Positions 44,509 to 53,527 are shown, numbered from the stretch's first letter. The stretch is DNA of 64,000 bases from Sphingobacteriales bacterium (GCA_027486795.1 JAIXOI010000048.1:1-64000), one strand, 5' to 3'. The notes: generated by a model from the sequence alone, not told the origin. Made by a program: numbers and translations.

Positions 44509-45114
44509 TTAAACTATCTTACTAAAACCTCTCCAAACCTGTACTCCTCTTTCCACTACCCCATCCCATTCATCCAATGGCATTTTAATAGCTAGTTTAA
44601 CAAACTCTCGGCCTGACAAAAACCCTTTCCATTCATTGGCATCGACAACAACCTCATTAAACAACCTGTAATTGTCCTGCTCAAAATGGTGTTCCCATTG
44701 GGTGGTGTTTATGCAAAGGTAAACGCCCGGTGTAGCAGCCAACTTATCGTAACTGGCTATGAGGGCCGCTTTATGGTCGTCCAAAAAAGCACCGGCCAAG
44801 TGCAGCGTAAAACTAAACTCGTGCCCCCAACGGCAAATGGTTCGGTAGGCAAATACGTCATCTTTAGCAAAACTAGCAGGATAATCGAGCACCCAATAAG
44901 GCAAGCCTCGGTAGTTTTCGCCTTTGCTTACTTTAGTGCGGATAGGCGGCAAAGGCAGCGCATGAGGCTCATCGGCCAATTCGCTAGCGAGCTTCAAAAG
45001 CAAGGTTTGTACCTTTTCGTTAATAGCCCTTTTGGTAAGCAGAAAATCAGTATCCTGCAAACATACCAGTTCGTGCTTCGAAAACGTTATTTTTGTCTCT
45101 GAGTCCACAAGCAT
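44509..45114 (-). CDS. Conserved-looking cytoplasmic protein of unknown function
   Basis: 201 residues, no signal or membrane segment. It begins MLVDSETKITFSKHELVCLQ and contains KGENYRGLPYWVLDYPASFA, FAYRTICRWGHEFSFTLHLA and EFVKLAIKMPLDEWDGVVER. The Trp/Tyr-rich central part, with a nucleotide- or nucleic-acid-binding look but no known motif, reads like a well-conserved globular protein. No family name can be given. It is divergent from the LptF/LptG permease gene, with only 8 bases between start codons, so the permease's -7 box (45088-45095) lies inside its coding sequence. Confidence 0.75.
   Translation of the reverse strand: MLVDSETKITFSKHELVCLQDTDFLLTKRAINEKVQTLLLKLASELADEPHALPLPPIRTKVSKGENYRGLPYWVLDYPASFAKDDVFAYRTICRWGHEFSFTLHLAGAFLDDHKAALIASYDKLAATPGVYLCINTTQWEHHFEQDNYRLFNEVVVDANEWKGFLSGREFVKLAIKMPLDEWDGVVERGVQVWRGFSKIV
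45088..45095 (+). promoter_or_regulatory. -7 box TATTTTTG of the LptF/LptG-type permease operon
   Basis: Perfect TAnnTTTG located inside the 5' end of the divergent gene 44509-45114, 27 nt before the GTG start at 45123. Confidence 0.55.
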
Positions 45115-45122
45115 AAATATAC

Positions 45123-46574
45123 GTGAAAAAGATAGATCAGCTGGTGCTGCGCAATTTCGTAGGGCCGTTTTTACTCACCTTCCTCATTACGCTGTTCATC
45201 TTCGTGATGCAGTTTCTGTGGATGTATATTGACGACCTGGTAGGTAAGGGCTTAGAGTGGCACATTGTTTTGGAGCTGATAAGCCTAGCCAGTGCCAGTT
45301 TTGTACCATTGGCACTACCCCTTGCAGTATTGTTAAGCAGCATCATGACCTATGGCAACTTAGGTGAGCATTATGAGCTGGTGGCCATGAAAGCTGCGGG
45401 TATGTCGTTGTACCGTTTTTTATTGCCGCTTATAATAGTAGCTATATTGATTAGCGGCACGGCTTTTTACTTTGCCAACAACATACTGCCCATAGCCAAC
45501 CTTAAATTCGGCACACTGCTAAGCACGGTGCGCAATCAAAAACCGGCTCTAAACATTAAGGAAGGCATTTTTTATACCGATATTGAGGGGTTTAGTATAA
45601 GGGTGAGCGATAAAGAAGAAGATAACCGCACCATACACGACGTGCTGATATACGACCATACCGACGGCAATAATGATAACGTGCTATCGGCCAAAACGGG
45701 CGAAATGTTTACGCAAAGCAATAACCGCTATTTGGTGCTGCGCTTATACGATGGGCACCGATATAGCGAGGGCAAACCGGGCATTGGTGGCAAACAATTG
45801 TATGAGCACTACAGTACCCATTTCAATGTTTTCGAGAAATGGTTCGATTTGTCCGATCTAGAGTTTCAGAAACAAGACGAGAGTAGTTGGAGCAACCACT
45901 ACCGAATGCTCAATATGGCCCAGCTTCAATCAGCTATCGATACGTTGGAGTTTAGTAAAAACAAGCGCTTAGGTGAGTACCAAAACAATGTATCGCAGTT
46001 TTTGAAAGTACGCGACCCATACCTTGACACCATAAAAACAGTGGTGGTAGATACCTGTTTGAAATACGAATGGAACCAGCAGCTAGTAGCGTTTGACGAT
46101 AAAGACCGGGAGCTTCGCGCCTACGAAAAAGCCCTACAAGAAGCGCGAAACGTAAAAAGCTTCTCGGGTGTTGCCACCCGCGATTTGGAGTACAGGCTAA
46201 AAAACATTCGCAAGCATAAAGTGGAGTGGCACAGAAAAATTGCCTTGTCATTTGCCTGCTTGGTTATGTTTATGATAGGTGCGCCGCTGGGCGCCATTAT
46301 TCGTAAGGGAGGATTGGGCCTGCCCTTGTTACTCTCCATTACATTGTTTGTGGTGTTTCACGTAACCTCAATGACTGGCGAAAAAATGGCCGAAAAGGGT
46401 GTATTGGAGCCACTTGTGGGTATTTGGTTGCCCAACTTTGTGTTGCTGCCGTTAGGCATTTTCTTACTGATAAAAGCCCGAGACGATTCGCCTTTGTTTA
46501 CCATGGACTGGTACTTTGGTATTATCAGGAAAATTAAAGAACTCAATACCAACCATGCGAAACCTTCGGCTTAA
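45123..46574 (+). CDS. LptF/LptG-family lipopolysaccharide export permease
   Basis: 483 residues, GTG start (45123-45125). KKIDQLVLRNFVGPFLLTF at the N-terminus and three first-half helices, then a periplasmic beta-jelly-roll (GIFYTDIEGFSIRVSDKEED). A long charged coiled insert (~260-370, KQDESSWSNHYRML ... YRLKNIRKHKVEWHRK) precedes the last three helices (IALSFACLVMFMIGAPLGAI ending near FLLIKARDDSP). It forms part of the LptB2FG complex that extracts lipopolysaccharide from the inner membrane. The insert makes it longer than the ~360-residue proteobacterial proteins; that is common in Bacteroidota. It heads an operon with PAP2 and GT39 genes through overlapping ends. Confidence 0.9.
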   Translation: MKKIDQLVLRNFVGPFLLTFLITLFIFVMQFLWMYIDDLVGKGLEWHIVLELISLASASFVPLALPLAVLLSSIMTYGNLGEHYELVAMKAAGMSLYRFLLPLIIVAILISGTAFYFANNILPIANLKFGTLLSTVRNQKPALNIKEGIFYTDIEGFSIRVSDKEEDNRTIHDVLIYDHTDGNNDNVLSAKTGEMFTQSNNRYLVLRLYDGHRYSEGKPGIGGKQLYEHYSTHFNVFEKWFDLSDLEFQKQDESSWSNHYRMLNMAQLQSAIDTLEFSKNKRLGEYQNNVSQFLKVRDPYLDTIKTVVVDTCLKYEWNQQLVAFDDKDRELRAYEKALQEARNVKSFSGVATRDLEYRLKNIRKHKVEWHRKIALSFACLVMFMIGAPLGAIIRKGGLGLPLLLSITLFVVFHVTSMTGEKMAEKGVLEPLVGIWLPNFVLLPLGIFLLIKARDDSPLFTMDWYFGIIRKIKELNTNHAKPSA

Positions 46575-47214
46575 TCCTTGGTTCTTTTTGCCCTATTTAC
46601 TTGTGCTTGTTGCTGCTGGTTTATATCTATCAACGCATAACAAGGGCGATTTTTTGCTTTGGGTAAATAGCCACCATACTGCTGTGTTGGATAACTTCTT
46701 TATGCTCACCAATGAACTTGGGGAGGGTACTTTTTTACTCGTAGCTGCAGGGGCAATGTTTATTTTCACTCGCTATGGCGATGCAATCGCCGGAGCACTC
46801 GCTTGGGTTGCAGCAGGATTGATTACACAGTTTCTAAAGCGTCAAGTTTTTCCAGACTACCCAAGGCCCGCTCGCTTTTTCGAGGGCATTAAAGAACTCT
46901 ACCTGGTACCTGGTGTAAAAATAAACGAGGACTTTAGCTTCCCCTCTGGGCATACCACGGTTGCTTTTGCCATATGCACCGTACTAGCACTTTCCGTAAA
47001 GAACCATCGATGGGGCTTGTTCTTTATTGTTATGGCAATCATTGCGGGGTTATCGCGCATATACTTGTCCCAGCACTTTTTAATGGATACCTTTTTGGGT
47101 TCTATCATCGGTACCATCATGGGTATCGTTATATTCAACCTGTTCCATCTGTATTTGGATAAAAGACCGAACCATTTACTCAATCGCAATTTGCTTAAAA
47201 GCTTAAAGGCTTGA
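46555..47214 (+). CDS. PAP2-family membrane phosphatase
   Basis: 219 residues from the ATG at 46555, overlapping the permease gene by 20 bases. The three phosphatase motifs are complete: KRQVFPDYPRPARFF (K-x6-RP), PSGHTTVAFA, and SRIYLSQHFLMDTFLG (SR-x5-H-x3-D). Five to six helices surround them. These enzymes dephosphorylate undecaprenyl pyrophosphate, phosphatidic acid or lipid A. The position between an LPS permease and an ArnT-like glycosyltransferase favours a lipid A or lipid-carrier substrate (inference). Confidence 0.92.
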   Translation: MRNLRLNPWFFLPYLLVLVAAGLYLSTHNKGDFLLWVNSHHTAVLDNFFMLTNELGEGTFLLVAAGAMFIFTRYGDAIAGALAWVAAGLITQFLKRQVFPDYPRPARFFEGIKELYLVPGVKINEDFSFPSGHTTVAFAICTVLALSVKNHRWGLFFIVMAIIAGLSRIYLSQHFLMDTFLGSIIGTIMGIVIFNLFHLYLDKRPNHLLNRNLLKSLKA

Positions 47215-48935
47215 TAAAAGGTAAAGCTATATCGCCCTATTGGTTCATTGCCGCACTCGGTGCCATCCTGTTCCTGCCAATGCTCGGTGCGGTGCACTTA
47301 TTTGATTGGGACGAAATCAACTTTGCCGAATCGGCGCGCGAAATGCTCATCACTCGCGATTACGGACGAGTAACCATTAACTTCCAGCCCTTTTGGGAAA
47401 AGCCACCGCTGTTTATTTGGTTACAGGCCATCAGCATGAAACTGTTTGGTGTAAACGAATATGCCGCCCGCCTGCCCAATGCCCTATGCGGCATCGCTAC
47501 TTTAATGGTGTTGTTCCATTATGGCCGCATGTATCGCAATGCTACATTCGGTTGGTTTTGGGTATTGGTATATGTGGGCACTTGGCTACCGCACGCATAC
47601 TTCAAGTCGGGTATTATCGATCCGGTTTTCAATCTCTTTATGCTATCGGGCATGGTTCATTTGGCCTTATGGGCTACGGCACAAGGCAACAGGCAATATC
47701 GGCACGCTGCATTGGCAGGTTTGTTTATCGGTTTGGCGGTACTTACCAAAGGGCCAGTTGGGCTCTTGCTGCCCGGGCTAACTGCAATTTTATACATGGT
47801 AGTTAAGCGCAAATGGTTCCTGCGCCCATTGCCGTTATTACTTGCTACAGGGGTATTTTTGGTTACCACCTTTGCTTGGTATGGCGTTGAAACCATGCGG
47901 AACGGCTGGTGGTTTTTGGGCGAATTTATTACCTACAACCTCCGCCTAGCCCAAACCGAGGATGCCGGCCATGGAGGTTTTCTGTTTTACCATTTTGTGG
48001 TGTTATTGTTGGGCTGTTTCCCGGCTTCACTCTTGATTTTCTATAAGCCCAAACAGCTACCCGAAAGCACGGATACACAAACCAAAAACATGCAACAACT
48101 CCATATTTGGATGTGGCTGTCTTTGGGCATAGTGCTGGCGGTGTTTACTATAGTGCAAACCAAAATTATCCACTACTCTTCGTTTGCATACTTTCCCATT
48201 ACATTCATAGCGGCTAGTGCGCTTTATCGCTGGCAAGAAATGGAGGTTAAGGTTCCCAAAAGCCTCGTGGTTGCCCTAGGTTGTGGGGTAGTATTAATAG
48301 GCTCTTCCATAATGTTTGGGGCATTTGCTTTGAGCACTGCCACTGGCATGGCTGGGGTGCTGCGAAACATTACCCTTACCAATGATGTGCTGAATACTCA
48401 AACATGGCCTACCTATTTAGCCTTTATTGGGCTACTATACCTGTTGGTTGCTTTTTCGGGTGTTGTTATTGCTTGGAAAAACCAATTGATGGCAGGGGTT
48501 GCCCGAATATTGATTGCTACTGCCGTTACCATCCAGTTGATATTCATTTTAATGTTGCCTTATGTTGAGCAGTTAAGCCAAGGTCCTATGATTGCGTTTG
48601 TGCAAGAACAAGCAAAGCAAGATGTTTACATCTGTGCAATTGGCTTTAAGAGCTTTGCCCAATACTATTATGGAGAAAAGCAGCCCGAAGACTTAACCAG
48701 CCCTGAATTGCTAAAAGTAATTGCGGCATACAAAGACGAGTTTAAAACAGACTATATATCGCCTAAACAATTTAATGAGTCGGAAATGTTTTGGTATTTA
48801 TATGGCCGCATTGATAAGCCAGTAGTGTTTGTGGCCAGAAGCTATAAAAGCGATAAGATTGCGCGCGAGTACCCGCACTTAAAACAAATAGGCGCAGCTG
48901 GTGGGTATGTGTTTTTTAGAAGGGAACCCTTTTGA
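47211..48935 (+). CDS. ArnT-like GT39-family glycosyltransferase
   Basis: 574 residues. The start is a TTG at 47211 that overlaps the PAP2 stop (TTGA). It is needed to include the first membrane helix (YWFIAALGAILFLPMLG). The catalytic-loop signature FDWDEINFAESAREMLIT, with the D-E pair, and the following KPPLFIWLQAISMKLFG are those of polyprenol-phosphate-sugar-dependent GT39 enzymes such as ArnT. About 11 further helices and a C-terminal periplasmic domain (ending YVFFRREPF) follow. It probably adds a sugar to lipid A or a surface protein. It closes the permease-PAP2-GT39 operon. Confidence 0.88.
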   Translation: MIKGKAISPYWFIAALGAILFLPMLGAVHLFDWDEINFAESAREMLITRDYGRVTINFQPFWEKPPLFIWLQAISMKLFGVNEYAARLPNALCGIATLMVLFHYGRMYRNATFGWFWVLVYVGTWLPHAYFKSGIIDPVFNLFMLSGMVHLALWATAQGNRQYRHAALAGLFIGLAVLTKGPVGLLLPGLTAILYMVVKRKWFLRPLPLLLATGVFLVTTFAWYGVETMRNGWWFLGEFITYNLRLAQTEDAGHGGFLFYHFVVLLLGCFPASLLIFYKPKQLPESTDTQTKNMQQLHIWMWLSLGIVLAVFTIVQTKIIHYSSFAYFPITFIAASALYRWQEMEVKVPKSLVVALGCGVVLIGSSIMFGAFALSTATGMAGVLRNITLTNDVLNTQTWPTYLAFIGLLYLLVAFSGVVIAWKNQLMAGVARILIATAVTIQLIFILMLPYVEQLSQGPMIAFVQEQAKQDVYICAIGFKSFAQYYYGEKQPEDLTSPELLKVIAAYKDEFKTDYISPKQFNESEMFWYLYGRIDKPVVFVARSYKSDKIAREYPHLKQIGAAGGYVFFRREPF

Positions 48936-48936
48936 A

Positions 48937-48978
48937 TGTACGATGTACGATGTACGATGTACGATTTTAGATTTACGA
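48937..48978. repeat. Heptad array, unit TGTACGA
   Basis: Four perfect TGTACGA units (48937-48964) and two decayed ones. It begins one base after the GT39 stop codon. Its distal part pairs with the array at 49090-49120 in inverted orientation. Confidence 0.88.
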
Positions 48979-49045
48979 TTGAAGTAATTAGGGATTAAAA
49001 AAGAAATGCAACCCACAATCATAAACAATAAATTACCCATTCCAC

Positions 49046-49073
49046 AAATCGTAAATCATCGATCTAAAATCAT
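49046..49073. repeat. Heptad array, unit AAATCAT/AAATCGT
   Basis: Units AAATCGT, AAATCAT, CGATCTA, AAATCAT. Between the two stronger arrays that fill the convergent gap. Confidence 0.7.
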
Positions 49074-49089
49074 AAGTAACCCTACCCTC

Positions 49090-49120
49090 AATCGTAAATC
49101 GTAAATCTGAAATCGTAAAT
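49090..49120. repeat. Heptad array, unit AATCGTA
   Basis: Units AATCGTA, AATCGTA, AATCTGA, AATCGTA. It ends one base from the def stop codon. It is the inverted partner of 48937-48978, so the pair could fold as the shared terminator of the two convergent operons. Confidence 0.8.
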
Positions 49121-49121
49121 A

Positions 49122-49739
49122 TCAGCGTCCTTTCTTTGCCAAGGGGAAATTCATGCGGTAGCTAACATCCACATCGCCTTTGCTTATTCTATCCAAGCGC
49201 TTTTTGAGTAGCTGCTTTTTTAGTGGCTTTAGTTTGTCAGTAAACAATACGCCTTCAATATGGTCATATTCGTGTTGTATCACACGGGCCGTGAGGCCAT
49301 CGTAGGTTTCGGTTATAAGTTCAAAGTTCTCGTTTTGGTACTCAATGGTCACCTTTTCGAGGCGCATTACCTCTTCGTGTATGCCAGGTATGCTCAAGCA
49401 ACCCTCTTCGTAAGGCCAAAGCTTGCCACCCTCTTCCAAAATGATAGGATTGATAAAGGCTTTGATAATGCCCGTTTCTTGCTCCTCTTTCGTGCTTTTT
49501 TTGCGTTTCTTTTTCGGCTTTTCTCCGTCCTCGTCTTCTTCAAACATCTGTACGGTATCCACCACAAACAAACGGATGGCCAACCCAATTTGGGGGGCAG
49601 CCAAACCAACGCCAGGGGCCTTGTACATGGTTTCGTACATATTGGCAATAAGTTCTTTCAGGTTCGGGTAGTCGTCCCCAATTTCTTCTGCTTCTTCCCG
49701 CAGCACCGGGTCTCCATAAGCTACTATTGGTAGTATCAT
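49122..49739 (-). CDS. def: Peptide deformylase
   Basis: 205 residues. It removes the formyl group from new proteins. Three metal motifs: GVGLAAPQIG (43-52), EGCLSIPG with Cys114, and QHEYDH with His156, Glu157 and His160. Between the first two lies a highly charged loop (residues 66-89: EEDEDGEKPKKKRKKSTKEE...) absent from the E. coli enzyme; insertions at this point occur in other Bacteroidota. The C-terminal helix is basic. It overlaps ruvX by 4 bases (ATGA), so translation is coupled. Confidence 0.95.
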   Translation of the reverse strand: MILPIVAYGDPVLREEAEEIGDDYPNLKELIANMYETMYKAPGVGLAAPQIGLAIRLFVVDTVQMFEEDEDGEKPKKKRKKSTKEEQETGIIKAFINPIILEEGGKLWPYEEGCLSIPGIHEEVMRLEKVTIEYQNENFELITETYDGLTARVIQHEYDHIEGVLFTDKLKPLKKQLLKKRLDRISKGDVDVSYRMNFPLAKKGR

Positions 49740-50152
49740 TTTCCTATGCTTTCCATATAATCCTGCAAAATAATTGTAGCACTCACTACATCCAAATTTT
49801 CCTTCTTTTGGCGGTCTTTCTTTTTCATGCCACTTTGCACCATACTGGCCGAAGCGCGTTTGCTGCTAAATGTTTCGTCTACCAACTCAACGGGTATGTT
49901 GGGAAACGTTTTTTTTAGAAACCGCACAAAATTGTACACCATCTCCGCGCTTTGCGACGGAGTATCATCTAACCGCAGCGGCTCGCCAATAACAAACGTC
50001 TCCACGGTCTCCTTACTCAAATAATCTTTTAAGAACGGCATTAGTTCCTGAGTAGGCACTGTTTTTAGGCCCGTGGCAATAATCTGCATCGGGTCGGTTA
50101 CCGCTACCCCGCATCTTTTACCCCCATAATCAATAGCCAATATGCGCGCCAT
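49736..50152 (-). CDS. ruvX: Putative Holliday junction resolvase RuvX/YqgF
   Basis: 138 residues from the ATG at 50152. The longer frame from 50173 would place the promoter box inside the gene and is rejected. RNase H-like fold: MARILAIDYGGKRCGVAVTD (metal-binding Asp8 in AIDYGGKR), FVIGEPLRLDD, VELVDETFSSKRA with Glu, and the end region KENLDVVSATIILQDYM with Asp. It is required for ribosomal RNA 5'-end processing in some bacteria. Followed by def with 4-base overlap. Confidence 0.92.
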   Translation of the reverse strand: MARILAIDYGGKRCGVAVTDPMQIIATGLKTVPTQELMPFLKDYLSKETVETFVIGEPLRLDDTPSQSAEMVYNFVRFLKKTFPNIPVELVDETFSSKRASASMVQSGMKKKDRQKKENLDVVSATIILQDYMESIGK

Positions 50153-50160
50153 AATGGGTG

Positions 50161-50168
50161 CAAAGATA
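50161..50168 (-). promoter_or_regulatory. -7 box TATCTTTG of the ruvX-def operon
   Basis: Perfect TAnnTTTG on the minus strand, 8 nt before the chosen ruvX start. It supports that start and a nearly leaderless mRNA. Confidence 0.62.
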
Positions 50169-50281
50169 GGCATACTTTAATTTTCCATTACCAAACAAAC
50201 AAAATCTGCTGGTTTGTGCCCCAAATTCAATATTTTTAGACATTAGCCGTTACTAGTGCATCATACATCCTCAACCTCCTC

Positions 50282-52372
50282 ATGAAATTTTTACAACCAT
50301 TTTTGCTGATGGCTTTGCTGCTATCAACCGCTTTCAATCTTTTTGCCCAAACCACCACCCGAGACTACGCCAGTAATGTAACCATAGCCCGCGACAAGTG
50401 GGGCGTGCCGCATATTTATGGCAAAACCGACCCCGATGTGGCATACGGCCTAGCTTGGGCGCATGCCGAAGACGACTTTAAAACCATCGAAGAAACGGTG
50501 CTGATGACCAAAGGCATGAATGGCCTAATAAATGGTAAAGACGGTGCCACTACTGATTTTTTTGTGCACGCTATGGGCATCAATAAGTTAGTTGATAGCA
50601 AATATGAAACTGATATAACACCAGAGTTTAAACGATACTTGGATGGCTATGCCGCTGGATTAAACGCCTTTGTAGCTGCCCACCCCAAACAGATACGCAT
50701 TAAAAAGGCCTTCCCAGTTACGGGTAAGGATATGATAAAAGGCTATACACTGCGCATGATATTGATATCGAACGCACATGGCAAGGTAAAGGATATAGTG
50801 AAAGGTGAGTTTGATATACCCGAAGCCAAAGGCTCTAATGCCTTTGCACTGACAGCACCCAAAACCACTAATGGCAGTACCATGCTTTGCGTAAACCCAC
50901 ATGTTCCATTCGAAGGAGCTTTCTCGTGGTATGAGGCACACTTAAAAAGTGATGAAGGATTGGATATAATGGGCGCGCTTTTCCCGGGTGGTGTTTCTAT
51001 CTTCTTGGGAACGAATCAAAACCTCGGATGGGCGCATACTTGGAACGGCTTGTTCCTTACCGATGTATACTACCTAAAAATGAACCCCAACAAAAAGAAC
51101 CAATATTGGTACAATGGCCAATGGGAAGAATTAGAATTGGCCAAAGCCAAACTAGTGGTAAAACTTAAAAAATTCGTGCCGAGAATACCCGTAGGCAAAA
51201 AAATATACTGGAGCAAATTTGGCCCTACGTTTGAATCGCCGAATGGTGATTTTTACTCCATCCGCTTTGCGTCGAATATGGATATAAGGGCTGCCGAGCA
51301 ATGGTACCGAATGAACAAGGCCAGTAACAAAGAGGAGTTTATGAATGCCGTAAAAATGAATGCCTTGTGCCGCTTTCATATAATATACGCCGATAAAGCA
51401 GGCAACGTAAGCTTTTTTGACAATGGCATGATACCGATGCGCGACAATAGCCTTGATTGGACATTGCCCCTACGAGGCGATACTAGCTTGTACCTTTGGA
51501 AAACTTGGTACCCTACCGACAGTTTACCCCAAGTGCACAACCCCAGTTGTGGCTGGGTATACAACACTAACAATTCAACGTATGATGCTACTTGCTCCGA
51601 AGAGAACATACTGGTGGGCACCTTCTCTAAAAATATGGGTTTCCGCACCGGGAACAACAATAGGGCCGACCGCTTTAAAGCGCTCATGCAGCAATATACT
51701 AAGGTTAGTTTTGAGGATATGAAACTGATTAAATTCGACAATAGCTATCCAGCAAACAGTGAATTTGTAAAATCGGTTTTGAGCCAATTGAATGCCGATT
51801 TTGGCAAGCCTGAGCTAAACGCCCTGCGCGACAGAATGCTCAATTGGAACCTTGCAGCTACGCCCGACAACGAAGATGCAGTGCTGTTCTTGGTAGCTAT
51901 TGAGTACATCTTTAAGAAAAAAGACTACGACGATAATCAATTTCGCGGAGGCATTGAAATTGGTAAAGAACTCATGAGCGAAGCCTTAGCATATGCCCAT
52001 ACCAACCTAACCACCCACTTTGGTAGCACAAAAGTGCCGCTGAAGGATGTGCAGCGCGTAAAACGCGGCATAGTAGATGTGCCAATGCCCGGTTTCCCAG
52101 ATGCTATTGCCGCCAATTATAGCAAGCAAAATAAGGAAAACGGCAAATACTATGGGTACATTGGCGATTCATATACCATGCTTGTTGAGTATGGCCCCAA
52201 TGGCCCTGTGCGTATAGAAACTTTGAGCCCTTATGGCAGCAGTGCAATGCCCGACAGCCCACATTATACTGACCAGTTGCCGTTGTTCTCGAAACAACAA
52301 ACCAAGGTAATGACCCTGGATTGGGAACAGATAAAAAAGGATGCAGAGCGCATTTACCAACCCGGCAAATAA
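50282..52372 (+). CDS. Penicillin-acylase-family (Ntn) amidohydrolase, acyl-homoserine-lactone-acylase-like
   Basis: 696 residues. Signal peptide MKFLQPFLLMALLLSTAFNL. The alpha-subunit region starts VTIARDKWGVPHIYGKTDPD and AYGLAWAHAEDDF. The self-cleavage site is KGSNAFAL with nucleophile Ser185. The beta subunit carries NPHVPFEGAFSWYEAHL, GWAHTWNGLFLTDVYY and, further on, WNLAATPDNEDAVLFLVAIE. This is the PvdQ/aculeacin-acylase branch, which hydrolyses fatty-acyl amides such as quorum-sensing lactones, lipopeptides or N-acyl amino acids. The protein is expected in the periplasm. The substrate cannot be read from sequence. An SGNH hydrolase gene follows 33 bases later, so both may act on acylated compounds. 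Confidence 0.92.
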   Translation: MKFLQPFLLMALLLSTAFNLFAQTTTRDYASNVTIARDKWGVPHIYGKTDPDVAYGLAWAHAEDDFKTIEETVLMTKGMNGLINGKDGATTDFFVHAMGINKLVDSKYETDITPEFKRYLDGYAAGLNAFVAAHPKQIRIKKAFPVTGKDMIKGYTLRMILISNAHGKVKDIVKGEFDIPEAKGSNAFALTAPKTTNGSTMLCVNPHVPFEGAFSWYEAHLKSDEGLDIMGALFPGGVSIFLGTNQNLGWAHTWNGLFLTDVYYLKMNPNKKNQYWYNGQWEELELAKAKLVVKLKKFVPRIPVGKKIYWSKFGPTFESPNGDFYSIRFASNMDIRAAEQWYRMNKASNKEEFMNAVKMNALCRFHIIYADKAGNVSFFDNGMIPMRDNSLDWTLPLRGDTSLYLWKTWYPTDSLPQVHNPSCGWVYNTNNSTYDATCSEENILVGTFSKNMGFRTGNNNRADRFKALMQQYTKVSFEDMKLIKFDNSYPANSEFVKSVLSQLNADFGKPELNALRDRMLNWNLAATPDNEDAVLFLVAIEYIFKKKDYDDNQFRGGIEIGKELMSEALAYAHTNLTTHFGSTKVPLKDVQRVKRGIVDVPMPGFPDAIAANYSKQNKENGKYYGYIGDSYTMLVEYGPNGPVRIETLSPYGSSAMPDSPHYTDQLPLFSKQQTKVMTLDWEQIKKDAERIYQPGK

Positions 52373-52405
52373 TAACGTAAGCGAGATATTGATTAATATT
52401 AAGCC

Positions 52406-53527
52406 ATGAAAAACCGTAAATGGCTTTTTAGGATGCTACTGTTTTTGCTTTTATGGGCATTTGCAGAGGTATGTGGTTTTATAGGTATGAAGATAGCCTC
52501 TCACCCCAACCCTTACATGTCGTATGGCGATTACTTTAAAATACGCAAGAACCTATTGGGCGAAGCCGATGCAGCCAGTTTGCCCCGTTACTTGCCTACC
52601 CCAAGCCTAAACTACATACCCACCCCAGGCTATGAATATGCTGGTGTGGTGCAGCACTGCGATGCTGGTTTTCGTGGACCAAGTGTGCCTATAAAAAAGA
52701 CAGATGCCATTCGCATCTTGTTTTTGGGCGGCTCAACCACTTATGGGTCTGGTGTTTGGCACCCCGATAGTACCTTCCCTGCCCAAACGGGTGCATTTTT
52801 AAGAGACCAATTTCCGAACAAAAACTTTGAGATAATAAATGCGGGAACCGAATCGGCTACTTCGGCTGAGGAACTAGCCTATTACCACTTCAAGTTTAGA
52901 TACTATCAACCTGATATTGTAGTGCTGCACACAGGCGGCAACGATGCGCTAACAGGCCCAAAAGATACAAACTACCAACCCGACCATTCCAGTTTCAGGA
53001 ACATCCAGTTCAGCGTACCCGAACTATCCGGATTTGGGAAGTTGACCATGCGTTCTTACTTCTTCAGCTTCTTATCCATTAACTTCTACTTTAAACATTT
53101 AGTTGAGCACGACCATGTGCTGCAAGTGCGTGAGAAGCAATACTATGCAAAATGGTTTAATGCTGAAGATATTGATAGCACCCGCATATCCCCTGATGGT
53201 TTTTATAATAACATCAATTTGCTGATGGAGGAAATAAAGCGCGATGGGCACCAAATTATGCTAATGCCATTTGTTATTAACGAAGAGCACGCCTTTAGTA
53301 AAGAAAACCCTGCCTATGTAATGCGTGTGAATGAGATAAACATACTGCTGCAGCAGCTAGCAACCGAGCACAATGCCATTTGGATACCCTATACAACCAG
53401 CACGATAATCAATGCCGCATCGTGGCAAGATGATTGCCATTTGAACGATGCCGGCGAACACGATAAAGCTCTTTTGGTAAGCACATGGATAAAAAATTAC
53501 CTGCAAACTAAAAGCTCAGAAGAATAA
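52406..53527 (+). CDS. SGNH/GDSL-type esterase, membrane-anchored
   Basis: 373 residues. N-terminal anchor or signal FRMLLFLLLWAFAEVCGFIG. Block I LFLGGSTTYGSGVW with the nucleophile Ser, block III LHTGGNDAL, and block V WQDDCHLNDAGEHDKALL with the Asp-His pair. Such enzymes release O-acyl groups from sugars, peptidoglycan or lipids. Several long loops (e.g. MRSYFFSFLSINFYF) suggest association with the membrane. Located just after the Ntn acylase gene. Confidence 0.88.
   Translation: MKNRKWLFRMLLFLLLWAFAEVCGFIGMKIASHPNPYMSYGDYFKIRKNLLGEADAASLPRYLPTPSLNYIPTPGYEYAGVVQHCDAGFRGPSVPIKKTDAIRILFLGGSTTYGSGVWHPDSTFPAQTGAFLRDQFPNKNFEIINAGTESATSAEELAYYHFKFRYYQPDIVVLHTGGNDALTGPKDTNYQPDHSSFRNIQFSVPELSGFGKLTMRSYFFSFLSINFYFKHLVEHDHVLQVREKQYYAKWFNAEDIDSTRISPDGFYNNINLLMEEIKRDGHQIMLMPFVINEEHAFSKENPAYVMRVNEINILLQQLATEHNAIWIPYTTSTIINAASWQDDCHLNDAGEHDKALLVSTWIKNYLQTKSSEE

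Noticed and set aside
48937-49120. CRISPR-like repeat cluster
   Set aside because: Units are 7 bp, tandem without spacers, and no cas genes are near; it is a heptad array.
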